From positions 6,703,501 through 6,767,500 of the forward strand of contig NC_085127.1 of assembly GCF_030269925.1 (NCBI RefSeq): a stretch of 64,000 nt of DNA, in the 5' to 3' direction. Positions 41,874 through 54,991 of this stretch are shown here, piece by piece (position 1 is the first letter of the stretch; each line of letters begins with the position of its first letter). Position numbers and translations under genes: made by a program. Below the pieces are notes generated by a model. It did not search any database. It was not told where the DNA came from and worked only from the letters and a program-made list of their open reading frames with translations. The stretch comes from Bombyx mori (Eukaryota > Arthropoda > Insecta > Lepidoptera > Bombycidae).

Positions 41874-42496
41874 ACCCAATGCTGAGTGTACGTCTCTTCA
41901 TATACCCTCCATTCTTTTCGGTCTCTTGTCTTTCGCATCCAGTCCTTACCAGCTAATTTAAACCCAGTTACGACGTTCAATACGAGGTCTTCACTGTATT
42001 ACTGTTATGCCTCACCGATTGTCAGTGCGTCCGAACTGATTATAATCGTGATGGAATGTCCGGGCATACTTACAAAATGCCACCAGTGTATTAAGTATAA
42101 GTGGACCGCTCCCGTAGCGAAAACGACAACTACAAATACAAACAAGAAAAAGTATTCGTTTACTTAACTAAGATTATGTACTGGTCGTTTTACTAAGTTC
42201 ATATTGTGACCCTGCCAAGCAAAGCTATCGGATATTGTTTCCGTCACTCCGAAACTATAGAGAATTCAATTCATATTCAGATCAGCGGAGTAGTCGAAAT
42301 CGCGTAGAAGTCAAAAACAGACCACAATCATGGATATTTCGTTTTAAATATGACGTTTTCTCTTTTGTTTTTCTATTAAAATTTTCTTACTAACCTTTCT
42401 TTTACATGGTGACAAACTAATCGCTCCCTAATCGTTTGATGATGTGAAAACTCATCAATAGCTACAGAAAGAGTAGAGCTACAGAGAGAGTTTTAG
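41874..42496. other. Unassigned
   Basis: A 93-codon frame (41886-42167) has no recognisable domain. Otherwise AT-rich. Confidence 0.35.
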
Positions 42497-42954
42497 AGTC
42501 GTCGTGGCCTAAAGATAAGACGTCCGGTGCATTCGTATCGAGCGATGCAACGGTACTGGAATCCCTCAGGCGGGTACCACTTTTTCTAATGAAATACATA
42601 TTTAACAAATGTTCAAGATTGACTTCCACGGTGAAAGAATAACATCGTGTAATAAAAACCAAACCCGCAAAAATTATAATTTGCGTAATTACTGGTGGTA
42701 GGACCTCTTGTGAGTCCGCACGGATAGGTACCACCACCCCCGCCTATTTCTGTCGTGAAGCAGTAATGCGTTTCGGTTTGAAGGGTGGGGTAGCCGTTGT
42801 AACTATACTGAGACTTTAGAACTTACTTTAGAACTTATATCTCAAGGTGGTTGGCGCATTTACGTTGTAGATGTCTATGGGCTCCAGTAACCATTTAACA
42901 TCAGGTGGGCTGTGAGCTAGTCCATACATCTAAGCAATAGCAAAAAATATAAAA
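42497..42954 (+). mobile_element. Bm1-type SINE with tRNA-like head, full length
   Basis: The head gtcgtcgtggcctaaagata is A-box-like; the B box has decayed (ggtactggaatccc). The middle segment, the tactggtggtaggacct body (with an 18-bp duplication near 42820) and the A-rich tail follow. Confidence 0.88.
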
Positions 42955-43420
42955 AAAGAAGAAAAGAGGTACAAAATAAATTGACAAAATAAGAGGAAAA
43001 GGTAATACAATGTTTTGTTTTTACCTATTTAGATATATACAAAAGTTACACTGCGTGTTATGTAATGCACAATTTACCGATTCTAATGTCATCAGGCCAG
43101 TAATTCTTGGTAACATCGTCCTGATATACCAAGCTGATAAAGCTTGTAGCTGTTATGTTACATTGCCTTGAAAAAACATCCAACTCCAAAACCTTAACTA
43201 TATTATTTATTTTTTATTTATTTATGACACTTCATGCAAAAATTTACATTGGCCTTAATACCTAAGGCATTCTCTACCAGTCAACCAAAGTTAGTGCAGA
43301 GTAAATAGTGGTAGGTGCAATGAAATTTATATTAAATTACAAATACGTACACAAAAATATATATATATACACAAACACATATAACATATATTAATAAGCT
43401 TATAAAAGTTATTGTAAAAT
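42955..43420. other. AT-rich, possible LINE tail
   Basis: The stretch 43200-43300 has an AT-repeat run followed by gccttaatacctaaggc, perhaps the reversed 3' end of a LINE. Not firm enough to assign. Confidence 0.3.
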
Positions 43421-43532
43421 TCCTTGGGTCCACGGTCTGCTCCCTTGCAGATCGTCAAGTCCCACATACCCCGCGCGCCCCCTAGGCGCGGGTACCTCGT
43501 AGGAGGTTCCGCCACCGGCACGAAAAAAAAAA
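43421..43532 (+). mobile_element. R1-type LINE 3' UTR fragment
   Basis: It reads ccttgggtccacggtctgct, then cacataccccgcgcgcc and cgtaggaggttcc, and ends in an A run. This is the plus-strand counterpart of the R1 3' UTR at 18812-18920. Confidence 0.7.
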
Positions 43533-45939
43533 TCCTTATTCAACATCTGCGACTGACAATCCTTCAATTTCCCGACTGCATACGTTGATGGCGCCTCAAA
43601 TCATTTTGGCAACATTGACGAATATGACAGCTCGATTCAACGTAAAAAATACGTCCATTGTATACAGTTATCGGATGCAGGGGTCACATTTTCCTCTATT
43701 TTTCATAACGCCGATGAAATATGCAAAGTCGTTCCTTTGTTAAAATACCGCCAGGAATTTGCATCTTATTTAACCTTTTTTTTTCTTTTCTAAAGCTCTT
43801 GATTTTCTAGTCCATTCTTATAATTTGCTAGTCTGATAATAGTGATTGTCATATGGAAAAAGTTTAATATCTAAAATTGGTTTTCGTGTAAGGATCAAGT
43901 TAAAAAGCTTAGTATCAAAATTATGACTAGAAAATCAAAGAGATATATATATTATTTACAATAAAACCTACTGCTTTAATGTCACACAGATATTAGTTAC
44001 ATCATATTTATCCATTACGTATTAATACCACCATCTTGCAAATTTTAAAAAGATAAGTTAAGTAATGAAATGATATCTTCGATCTTTTATCTCGCGATGA
44101 AATAAACTTTGTGTAAACCGTTATTGCGGTGATTTAACCACAGAGTATATAGGTATGCGTGTGTTCGCTATTTATTCTATGCCTAAAAAGCGATTAACTA
44201 AGGTTTCGTAAATTTTTGAGGTTTCAGACTGCGCAAATTATCGTCCGACACTTCGTTCTTTGGGATATTGTCATAGACCCTAGTATTAATTAGAATGTTG
44301 AAGCAAAAATATTTTAGTTAGGATATTTTCACTTTTAGAACCTTTATTTCTTGCAAAGAACTAACAACTCACTTACATGAGAACCAGTAACTAGGAAGAA
44401 TTTCCAGAGACAAGTAATTTAACAATTTCATTTTAAAGGAAAATATGTATTTTTTTTTTTCAGTTAGTCAATTTTCACTTTTTCAGTTAGTTTGTTAGTT
44501 ATATGTAGAATAGGGATCGTAGCACATAAAATAAAAGTTACAATGTTCCAAAATCTTCTATTATAATAGAGAAATAATCTATTATAATTTAGAAATTAAT
44601 TTACACTTTTATTACGCCTTACTCATTTTATAACCGCCTTCGCCATCTTGCTTTTCTCTGTCATTCTGTCTGTCATTCTCTTCTGCCTTTCCGTTTTCTC
44701 TCACTCACATCATAACGCTCCGTTCCACACTCTTTTCATACGTTCCGTTCTTACCATACCTACATATATTTATGATTGTTATTTCGACAAAACCAATTTT
44801 AAAGATAAAACTGTATCTCAGTTTGATAAAAAAAGATATTGTACTTTAAAATTCAATTAAACAAATCATCACAAAAATTCCAATATATAAAAAACAACGA
44901 ATTTGAACAAAATTAACGCGAGAGTGAATCGTAAAAGTGATTTAATTATGTTCACGCTTCGACAAAACCACAGCTAATTTAAAATAAAGTAAATAATAAT
45001 AACGTTCACATCATGTTTTATTACGAGTTCCAACAAAAACAATTGTCTACAGTTGTTCATCCTAGACTAGATTTGGTTGAATTCAACAAGCGTATTGTGA
45101 AAACTTGCAGAGCATTTCTTAACTAACTGGTAGGAAGTTAAAGCAAAGTCCTACAGAGCACGGGTCTCTGCAAACAAAGCATAATGTGGGACAAAGGTCA
45201 ATACTCTAACTCGGGTCTCTCCACGTTCCGTCATTACACAAATACAACTTGGAAACAAATTTAATTCTGCGTACACAAATATTTAATTTAATCTTAATGA
45301 ATTTGACCTAAATTATGAGTACGCTAAAGGTCTTCGGCCTTAATCGTAATGTTTTTCAATTCTAATTGAAATTCAAACTGAGATTATCTATTTTAATACA
45401 ACAATAAAAGATTAAAGAGAATCTCACGTTTATTGGAAACGAAATAGGAAATATGATATTCAAATGGCATCGATTGAGGGAAATGGAAGATCTCGGCCAG
45501 AGAAAAATATTATTAGTCGCGACTGCTTTAAACGAATTGTTAAACTTCTTGCTACATTTCATTTGTTATTTTAATCTTTAGCATTAATGGGAAAATGAGT
45601 TACTATTCCACTTGATGGTGAGTTTTTAACATCACATTGATGGACATCAGGAATGAAAAGAACAGCCAATGGACTCTCTCGTAAAACCTGGTAATGAAAA
45701 ACTAATTATAGTGCACAGAAATTATAGAAAGAAAATTCTTAACAGGATCTGATGGTAAAAATGATATCTAGAGTAATAAGCATTGAAAAGTACATACATA
45801 TTGATAAAGGAAAACACAAGCTTCTTACCTATTCTTTCCAGAAGAGAAACTGCATTTCAAATTTGTGGTATATTCATAAAAAAAAATGAAAACGCTTAGA
45901 GAGACCTACTTGAAGAGGTCTAATTTTAAATTTGATAAA
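43533..45939. other. Long AT-rich gap
   Basis: About 2.4 kb with no gene, RNA or repeat I can identify. Confidence 0.5.
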
Positions 45940-46188
45940 TCTATACTAATATATAAATCTACAGCTGTTTTTACGGATGTTCCGTTATAACTATTGAACC
46001 ATGCATCCGATTGACTTGAAACTTGGTATCCATGTAGAAAATACATGTACTTAATGGATAGGCTAATATTTGTATGAGTGTTCGACTCGCTACACCAGTT
46101 GCGGAGGCATTAATGATGAGAATCTTTGTGGGGGTGAGAAATAATAATGTTAATTTTAAATGCCCAGCGAAGCGGACGGGTACAGCTA
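45940..46188 (+). mobile_element. Non-autonomous Helitron
   Basis: Same subfamily as 35572-35820 and close to it throughout. The 3' end reads gacgggtacagcta followed by tttag instead of the clean CTAG. Confidence 0.62.
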
Positions 46189-46851
46189 TTTAGTCTATAA
46201 TAACAACAAAAAGTATAAAAGCAGTGTAATTTACACGCATAAATAACTTTTAATTCCTTAACAAAACATTACCAATTCTAAGTTAACGCATGCTCGTAAC
46301 ACACGTTCGTGTTACTGAGAACCAATCTTTACGGAGCAATTCACAGTCCATTAATTTCTAACGACAAAATAAATGTTCTACTCTATTACGATTAATTGCT
46401 TCTGAAGCAACAATAATGGCTACATTCGCTTGGCAAAGTAGATGTAACACAGAAACATGTTTGTCAAAAGAACAGATACCTGATACAATGTTGTTACTTT
46501 GAAATAATTTGTGACAAATATATCCAGGTTAAAGGTATTCTTTTATTGCCGTATATACGTAGTAGTATATGTCGGCGTTACGCCAGGGTTTTCGCACATA
46601 CGACCTGTTACAATGAAAATACAATACAATTCTGTAAAACGTTAACATTACTTGTTTATTACAAAAAGCCACGTCTTTATTTTGACACGATTAGCCATTT
46701 TGTGATGGTTATAGCAACTACAACTTCCTTTTACACAAACAAATGGAATTACTGCTAAACAATCCATGAAATGTAGCTTAATAGTCACAATAAATATTTT
46801 AGTGATTTTTACATGACTGACATTAATTTATTTTACATAAATTACTTTTAA
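46189..46851. other. AT-rich, no feature seen
   Basis: Nothing recognised. Confidence 0.45.
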
Positions 46852-47098
46852 TTTTTTTTTTATTGCTTAGATGGGTGGACGAGCTCGTAGTCCATTTGAT
46901 GTTAAGTGCTTACTGGACCCCATAAACATCTACGACGTAAATGTGCCACCCACCTTGAGATATAAGTTTTAAGATCTCAAGTATAGTTACAACGGCTGCC
47001 CCACTCTTCAAACCGAAACGCATTACTGCTTCACGGCAGAAATAGGCAGGGTGGTGGTACCTACCCGCGCGGACTCACAAGATGTCCTACCACCAGTA
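46852..47098 (-). mobile_element. Bm1-type SINE, headless class
   Basis: T tract, full body, common 5' boundary. Confidence 0.9.
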
Positions 47099-47116
47099 AA
47101 AAAGAAAAGATACATA

Positions 47117-47290
47117 ATAACGGGTAAAGTGGGTGGAATGCATCCAGAGTTCGGAGACAAAAAAGATGGAGTGATCAAGTGTCCCATTACCTGGACCACG
47201 AGACTGAGCCACGCACTTCACTGTGCCACTGACCGACGTAAGTGGCTACATCACCAAAAAGATCTCAGGCGGGCGCATCACGATACTTAA
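47117..47290 (+). mobile_element. Possible LINE ORF2 C-terminal remnant
   Basis: The frame reads CPITWTTRLSHAL, then TDRRKWLHHQKDLRRAHHDT, resembling the last residues of endonuclease/reverse-transcriptase proteins. An attt-rich inverted stretch follows at 47293-47360. Confidence 0.4.
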
Positions 47291-49080
47291 CACTGTTTTA
47301 TTTATTTATTTATTTACAAAATAATTTATTTATTTATTTACAAAATAAATAAATAAAACAATCTAATGAACTGGTTCTCAAAAACCTAAATAAATATTAT
47401 GTTTTCTCCAATCTTACAAACACGGCAAATCATTTGAATTTCACCTCTCATTCTACTATGTTTATACTGACTAGTATTGGTGTCTTCTCTTCTTTAACTA
47501 AATTTGGTTAAAGACGACCATAACATGAAACGGATGGTGGCTCCTACTTTATTTAGCCATGAGATTGAAGTTTCAATTACAACGTATGAATGCTTTATAA
47601 CGTGTTCACGCAGTTTATTTGCATGTTCGAATTTTAATATGCGATCTTCATCATCCTATATCTTTTAATGTTGGTCTTATTTGTCAACACGAATGAGAAC
47701 TATAATTCTAAAGACTTCTGGCAGTAAAGTATCGGCTATATTTAAATGATTGCCAAGTGAGTACCTACGTTAATATCTTATCGGACTCTTCGGGACAACT
47801 CAATTTGAAAATTACTGTTGTGCTCTGTACTAAAATTCTGTTTTTGAGTTACTGCCATTGTGCCAACGTGATCTACCAAATTTACATCACTATACGTAGA
47901 TCGCCGTAGAAAATACAAATGAATACAAAGCTCCTCTGGGCAGTCATGACAACCATCTTATTAGATTTAATAAAATCCAAATACTATTATAGCTAAAGGA
48001 AAAACAAAAATCTCATCTAACTTTAATCGAGAAGATGATTGACGCTTATCTAACAGCTGAGGTGCTCTTATTTTGAAAATGAAAACTCAAGTCAAACAAA
48101 GTGCTAAACCTCTTTCTGTATACAAAAGTGTGTGCAAACTAAGAATATATAATATGCAAATCATTGAAATAATTGGCTTTCATTATTCCATAAATAAACT
48201 ATGTATTGAGATATAATTCTGTATTTAGAATTTAGAATCTACCGAACCATAAACTAATTTATGTCCTTCATAGATATTTCAATAAATTTAGCATGTAGAG
48301 AATTATATAAACGTTACAGTTTCAAGAGTTGTCATTTTATTAAAACTCTCTGGACCACTTCCATTAACAATTCCCTAACTTCTAATTCGATGGCAAATTC
48401 GCTATCTTGAAGTAATGGAGTGCGTCGGTTCTCAAATATAGAGCATCGAAGTAGCAAGATGGCAGTACCACGTTTGAAACGGCTTCGCAATTTTCAAAAT
48501 ACGAATTACACTTTCAAAATTTCAAAACAATAGAGAAAACAACAAAAAATTGAAATTTAATGAAAGAAAGAGAGAAAACAACAAAAATTTTTGACCAAAT
48601 CTGTTTTTCTTTTATAATGGGAATCGCAAAAATCCTTTGGACACAAACATATCATATATCACTTAGAAACGGCCCTTACAACGTTAGAATTAAACGTTAG
48701 CCTATTCAGAACAGCTTGGCCATCGTTTAGATGGAATTCCGAAATCTGAACACGTATGTGGATACAATTTATTTTTATGACGTTGAGTCGACCCTCAGTT
48801 TGAGTGCAGGAACGCTTGGAATAGGAGCACCGCTGTTGTTTGCTCGGCTGTTTGGTGTGCATATGGCAAACACTGGAGTATCCAACGTTGAGGGGCTCCG
48901 ACTTCGAATAACGTTGCGACTCTATGAGGTCCATATCATATGTATATATAGTTCATATAAGATTTGTTGTGTTTGTTTAATGTAAATGAAACTATAAGAA
49001 AAAAATACATTTATAAAATATACTTTTTGTACGTAAATTTGTTTCATTGTTGTTTATTTCTTAACACTTTGACTGCCGCA
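47291..49080. other. Unassigned; less AT-rich island at 48.7 kb
   Basis: Mostly AT-rich. The island 48659-48949 is GC-richer and open on both strands (91 codons on minus, 84 on plus). Neither translation shows a domain I recognise. It might be an exon, a repeat or chance. Confidence 0.35.
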
Positions 49081-49793
49081 TAGGCCACCGGTGCCCTACA
49101 CGGCGCACTGAAGCAATTATATCGATTTCTGTTACTAAGCGCGTCTGGATTGTCTAACTTTGCCTTATTTTGTTTTTAATGTATGTTTTAGTCTTTTAGG
49201 TCTCTAGAAATAGATTCAGTCTCAGTGTCTTCGGATTCTTCTTTTCCAAAGACTATTTTTTTTTTTTTTTATTGCTTAGATGGATGGACGAGCTCACAGC
49301 CCACCTGGTGTTAAGTGGTTACTGGAGCCCATAGACATCTACAACGTAAATGCGCCACCCACCTCGAGATATAAGTTCTAAGGTCTCAGTATAGTTACAA
49401 CGGCTACCCCACCCTTTGAACCGAAACGCATTACTGCTTCACGGCGGAAATAGGCGGGGTGGTGGTACCTCTACCCGTGCGGACTCACAAGAGGTCCTAC
49501 CACCAGTGATTACGCAAATTATAATTTTGCGGGTTTGGTGTTTATTACACGATGTTATCCCTTCACCGTGGAAGTCAATCGTGAACATTTGTTGAGTACG
49601 TATTTCATTAGAAAAATTGGTACCCGCCTGCGGGATTCGAACACCGGTGCATCGCTTCAACACGAATGCACCGGACGTCTTATCCTTTAGGCCACGACGA
49701 CTTCAACTAGATATTCTGGCACTTTAGTAAGAAGATCGAAGAGAGAAATCGATATAATCACTTCAGTGCTCCGCGTAGGGCACCGGTGACCTA
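49081..49793. mobile_element. Inverted-repeat DNA element split by a SINE
   Basis: 51-bp arms at 49081-49131 and 49743-49793, both reading taggYcaccggtgccctac inward, match at about 45 positions. Without the 447-bp Bm1 copy inside, the element would be about 266 bp, a MITE-sized non-autonomous transposon. The outer duplication is not clear. Confidence 0.7.
49256..49702 (-). mobile_element. Bm1-type SINE with tRNA-like head, full length
   Basis: The best-preserved full-length copy. On the minus strand it has an A-box-like gtggcctaaaggataagac, a B-box-like ggtgttcgaatcccg, the middle segment and the standard body. It sits inside the inverted-repeat element, so it is younger. Confidence 0.92.
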
Positions 49794-49804
49794 ATAATGG
49801 TTAA

Positions 49805-50084
49805 TGGTAGAGCGTCTACCACGTGTAGGTTGGTGATAGGTTTCACACCCTGCCTATTTCTGCCGTGAAGCAGTAATGAATTTCAATTTGAAGAGTGAGT
49901 CACCCGATGTACTGTAGAACTGAGACTTAGAACTAATGTCTCAAGGTGGGTGGTGGCATTTACGTTGTTAATGTTTACGAGTTCCCATAACTACTTAATC
50001 CCAGGTGAACCCTTATCTCGTCCTTAACACCAGATGAGCCGTTATCTATGAGCCGTCCACCTACCTATGTAATAAAAAAAAAAA
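49805..50084 (+). mobile_element. Bm1-type SINE, diverged
   Basis: Recognisable from ccctgcctatttctgcc to aataaaaaaaa, with a local duplication of the caccagatgagcc block near 50030. Old copy. Confidence 0.75.
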
Positions 50085-50644
50085 AACACAAAAAAGGCAA
50101 CACATAATTCTTAAGTCTTGGAATCTTTTACTATAAAATACATTGCTTTACTGAAATTGCGTTGGAAGTACTGTAGATTAATATTATAAATCACTTTAGT
50201 TACATTGTAAATCATATGTTTAAGTCCAAAATACAAAATAAATCCAAAATACACGACACTAAATAAGTTAGATATATCTACAATGCTCTACTACAAATAG
50301 ATAGGTTTCCTTCGCTTTTTAGTTTACTGGGTTACGAAGAGACACTTCAAAGAAGTGAGGTTCAGATTCATTCAAAGGAAACTCAATAATTCTTTAAGAA
50401 AACATTGTTATAGAAAAGGAAAACGCAAGCAGAATGTTACTTTTTGATGCTCGCAAAACGTCTGCTTCAATTAACTATGACACGATTTATATTCATCCTG
50501 TGGATCAGCCGAGCTTTTCCTCTGTTTTATTTGCATATTTATCACTCCAACTTTATTTTCTTCGTCAGCAATGTAGGCTGCTTAGTAGAATTAATTCTGT
50601 TCCCGTTGCGTGTAGCGACTGTGTATTGACAGTGTTTTTTTTTT

Positions 50645-50980
50645 GAAGTGAAAACTTCTTTAGAATCGTTGTGATTTCAAACCGGATGCAACGGAAAAAA
50701 CGACAGGTAAGACACACAAATACAAAAATGTGTAGGACGAAGCCAGCAAAGAATGAGACAGAAATATACATACTATTTATTACAGCGCCATCTGTGAGAT
50801 TTTTTAATACTAACGTGTGTATGAAAGCTCTTGTAATGAATTTTAATTTAGGATTATACGTGAAATTAAAATATCAATTCACAGAGGGCGCTACCTTACA
50901 ATTATTTACTAATGACAAAATTTTACATATACTTAAGACGTTTAGGATAATTGTATTTTAATTTTGGAAGGTTTCACTTC
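50645..50980. mobile_element. Short inverted-repeat element, about 336 bp
   Basis: gaagtgaaaacttc at 50645-50658 pairs with 50967-50980, 13 of 14 matching. The interior (gcgccatctgtgag and agagggcgctacc) looks like a dispersed lepidopteran repeat. A 96-codon plus-strand frame (50671-50961) spans nearly all of it but resembles no known protein. Confidence 0.5.
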
Positions 50981-52112
50981 TACCACGTGTGAATTGCACA
51001 CATTTTGTTTTTTTTTTTTATCTATTTGGTATTTGTTTCATCTAAATATCATTGTTATTGGCCGAAAATAGCTTTGATGAGTTTGTTGATCAACAAATAA
51101 AATTTCAAACAAAAAAACAGTAAATGGAGCTCAAAATTTATGACGCGTTCGTGTGTGTCTGTCTCTCTATCGGTACTTGTGTTTTCGATAACACAATGAA
51201 ACGTATTTGTAAAGAAAGTACGGATCAAAAATAATTGAAAGAAAATCCAAGATAAGAGATTTTTCGTGTGAAACCCAAAATTGAAATGATAAAGTTGTGT
51301 TATTCTTGTCTTTACGTTTTTTTTTTTAGTTATTACAGTTTAAATTTAGCTACGTAAAATAAAAAAAATGGTCAAAAATGGAACGAGCGTTATATTTCAG
51401 AGTGACCTCTGCAGCGGCGAACAATTTAGCCACGATGATGATTTAACGTCATAACCAAAGCGTCATAACATAAGCCAAAATTATACATTATGATTACAAT
51501 TTTCAAAGCAGTAAATACCTATATTGTTTTCTTTTGTGTGTTTTGAATACAAAAATACTAAGGTAGGAAAATTTGGAGTTCTTGTACCTTTGAAATTGTA
51601 TCTTTTATGTATTATTATACCAGACCCTACTTTGGAGTCTATCTTTCATGTCCTCCTTGTGATAGAATCCGCATTGCGGATTACATTATGTACAGAGCCG
51701 GCCTAAAACCATTTACCTTCTTAAGCTTTATTGCTTTTTATACTCTCGTCCATTGGGAAGATAGTAGTGAAATTTTATTTTAAAGAGGATATTTTTACGT
51801 CGTGTAGAAATAAAATAAAATGTACACGAACTGCTTATTTAATTTCCAATTTATTTTGTTCAATCATTTAGAATGTTTCAAATTATTGGTCCAAGATAAA
51901 TTTACAGATATTTTTAATACTTTTCATACTTATTTTCTCACACCATAAGATGGTACACTCACAGATAAGGTGCTTTATATGTAAAAATATCTCAAATGAC
52001 ATCTGTGATTTAACAAATTATTTTTTTGATATATTAAATTTGGTATATTAGATTTACTGCGTAGCGGAAGCATTTCGCGATTTATGTCATTTGTTTTAGA
52101 TAATGTCTATTT
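50981..52112. other. AT-rich, no feature seen
   Basis: Nothing recognised. Confidence 0.45.
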
Positions 52113-52359
52113 AACTGTTGGTAGGACCTCTTGTGAGTCCGAACGGGTGGCTACCACCACCCTGCCTATTTCTGCCGTGAATCAGCAATGCGTTTCGATT
52201 TGAAGGGCGGGGCAGACGTTGTAACTATACTGAGACCTTAGAACTCATATCTCAAGGTGAGTTGCGGCATTTACGCTCTAGATCTCTATGGGCGCCGGTA
52301 ATCACTTAACACCAGGTGTGCCGTGAGCTCGTCCACGCACGTAAGCAATTAAAATAAAA
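52113..52359 (+). mobile_element. Bm1-type SINE, headless class
   Basis: actgttggtaggacctc start, full body, aattaaaataaaa end. Confidence 0.88.
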
Positions 52360-53780
52360 TGCATAGTATATTTTTTGACTTTCATCTTAAACATCTGTTT
52401 TATTCTTGCTATTTTAGATTTTATTAATGTAACTTTTCATGAAATATTTAAAAAGTTATTGAACACCCTTACTAACAAAATTGTACGCGATTATACGCGC
52501 TATAAGCCCGTTTCAATATAACCCAATAATTCATAATGTGAAACAAAGTGAATGCGAGCACCGATAACTAAGATCAATATATCTTGACGCAGATTACTGT
52601 CGCAGACTAATAGTTTCGTACAATAGACGCTTAATTATTATCTGGAATATTGATAGGAGTAATACTGATTATTACTGACGTCTACACCGTACAAGTAAGG
52701 ATTTTTTTTTTGGAAACGAAATTACTGACCGTAAGTATCTGTGATAAGACACGATACTGTGCGATTTCCACTTTCATTTCGATTTTACTTATATGATAAC
52801 AATATCATAATATTAAGATAATCTATTTTGTTTAAATTATAAAAATATATTTTTAAGTTCTTAAGAATGAATGATTCAAAAAACATTAGAAAACGTCAGT
52901 GGTAAAAAATACCAATCGTCTTGTATTAAAAGACTTACTCTAATAGCTCTATCCAGGGAGGGAACTAAAAGTCGAAATAAGCTCGCACAGACTAAAAGTC
53001 ATTTCCATTTTCATTTTATTAATCTATACGAACAAATTCAATTTTTTTTTTCTTCATATTAACAAAAAACGGCCTTTTTGTTCGTTCAAAATTTGTTTCA
53101 CACAACCGAAAAAGTTCTGACGTATTAATTTCTAATTCTTCTTTTCATTACAACAGGGACGAGTTGAAAGGTCCCGCTCAAATAAATTCATAATGGACTG
53201 CTCCATCAGAAACGGTTCATGGAATTTTCTAATTAAAAATTACTAAATCATTGGGTTCCACTTCAACCAGCTTGGAACAATTCCAATAATAGCTGTTATC
53301 AAATTACTTTAGTACGAAAAGTCTTAAAATACATTACTCCTTTGAAACTTAATTTGTTTACTGAAACAAAATATTAAGATAATTTAATTTTATTGTTTTT
53401 TTGATTCGTGTTTCTGCTCCCTATGCTCCGGTATACTTTTTCTCCAATTCAGATGAATTGTGCGAGGTTTTGATCGATATATTAGCCTAATCTTGGAAAG
53501 CTTTTCAGTAAACAATTTTCTCATTCTTAATCTAGCTCGGCTGACCTCCCTTCACACATACATGATTTGGTTCCATTAGCAGAAGACTGCTCGATGCCAT
53601 GAATATGTATTCACTCATCAAATCACCAATAGATTACCAAAGCGTTCAATTGGAAGCGGTCCGCATTTAACCGCACATATCAAAGAAAGATCAATTCACA
53701 AAATACGTGAATCAACTTTAAAATTATCTACTGACTAAGAGTGGTCCGATATTAGATATATTAATACGTGAAGCAAAAAC
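52360..53780. other. AT-rich, no feature seen
   Basis: About 1.4 kb without recognisable content. Confidence 0.45.
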
Positions 53781-54168
53781 TTTTTATCCCTTTTTACGAA
53801 AATTGCGCGGACGGAGGAGTATGAAATTTTCCACACTTATAGAGAATATAGAGAAGAAGTGCACAATGCAATTTTTTTTAAAAATAATGCATAAAAGATA
53901 CATTAAATCAATAAAGAAAACATCACACACACTACATACCATGTATTTGACGCACACACGCATGCATACTATTTATTGTCAAACTTTTGTTCATGACGTC
54001 TGTTGTCAAATTGAGAATAGATTAAATATTTTTTGTCTTTGTTAATATTTTTATAGTGTAGTCTTGGCGAAATTTGTGATTATAGAAGTATAAAATACAA
54101 TTATAATAGTGTACAAACTTACAATTCCAATTAATTATAGTCGAATTTCGACTACTGCGGGACCTCTA
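53781..54168. mobile_element. Candidate dispersed repeat, family unknown
   Basis: Blocks such as gcgcggacggaggagtatg and tagtcttggcgaaatttgtg look like a repeat I associate with many lepidopteran genomes. Edges and class are uncertain. An 80-codon frame at 53803-54045 lies within it. Confidence 0.35.
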
Positions 54169-54574
54169 GTATCTATTATTTATTGTCGACTGTTATTGAA
54201 CTTAACTTTCTGAATCAAAAGTTTCATTCAAATTCATTTGTGTTCTGAACCTGCTTAGAATTATGCCACTATATTGGCTACTTCAGCCACATAGAGTTGA
54301 TAAGTTACAGTCTAAGCAACAGAAGTGAGACTTCGAACTTGGGTTTCAATATGATCGGCAGCATTGAGGCTGTGTGATCAACTACTTACGATAACCGCTT
54401 AACATCAAATATAACACTCGTCTGGCGAACTACGCCAAGAATACTATAATTCTATTCTGATTCTGTCTCTTAAAACCCAGAATCTACGAAATTTTGATAT
54501 TTTCTTCATGAATACCAAATTAATAAGCCAACTAGGTCTGCATGGTACGTTATTCATGTACAAAAATTGCGCGG
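54169..54574. other. Unassigned
   Basis: No feature recognised; perhaps a very old SINE trace near 54330-54420. Confidence 0.3.
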
Positions 54575-54877
54575 TTTTTTTTTGTTGGTCAGGAGGAAAT
54601 CGTCGGACTTCCGCCCTCCCCTGGGGATGGAGGACAGGGCATGTCGGAGTCGAACTGACTAAAACCTCCTGTCGCTCAACAACCCACGTCCGAACCTTGC
54701 ATGAGACAGAACACATGACTCGTAACATGAACTCAATGCAAAGGGGGGAAAGTGAAGCGTTTAGTGCGGTGCACATCTCTCCCATCACCCTCCCCCTCGG
54801 GACGCCGGACCGGCGGTCGTCGGCGCCACGACAAATAGACCTCTCGGTCGGCGGGCTATCCGGAGCCCGCCTTGATT
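54575..54877 (-). mobile_element. LINE 3' UTR fragment, T-tract family
   Basis: Second copy of the family at 8157-8441, same strand and extent, with a small insertion (catgactcgtaacatgaactc region). A T run marks its 3' end. Confidence 0.62.
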
Positions 54878-54991
54878 AATAAATTTATAAATTGCGCCTA
54901 CCGATATTTCTCCAAGATAGATGTCTGACGTCAGCAGCGAAAGATCGGCCATTCGACATTTCCTGGCAAACTACGGGACACACCTTGCGGG

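Noticed and set aside
50434..50646. Two overlapping hydrophobic 60-70 codon frames
   Set aside because: Phe/Leu/Tyr-rich composition expected from AT-rich DNA; no signal peptide pattern or homology I recognise.
54508..54879. 123-codon plus-strand frame
   Set aside because: It translates the reverse of a LINE 3' UTR repeat also found at 8157-8441.
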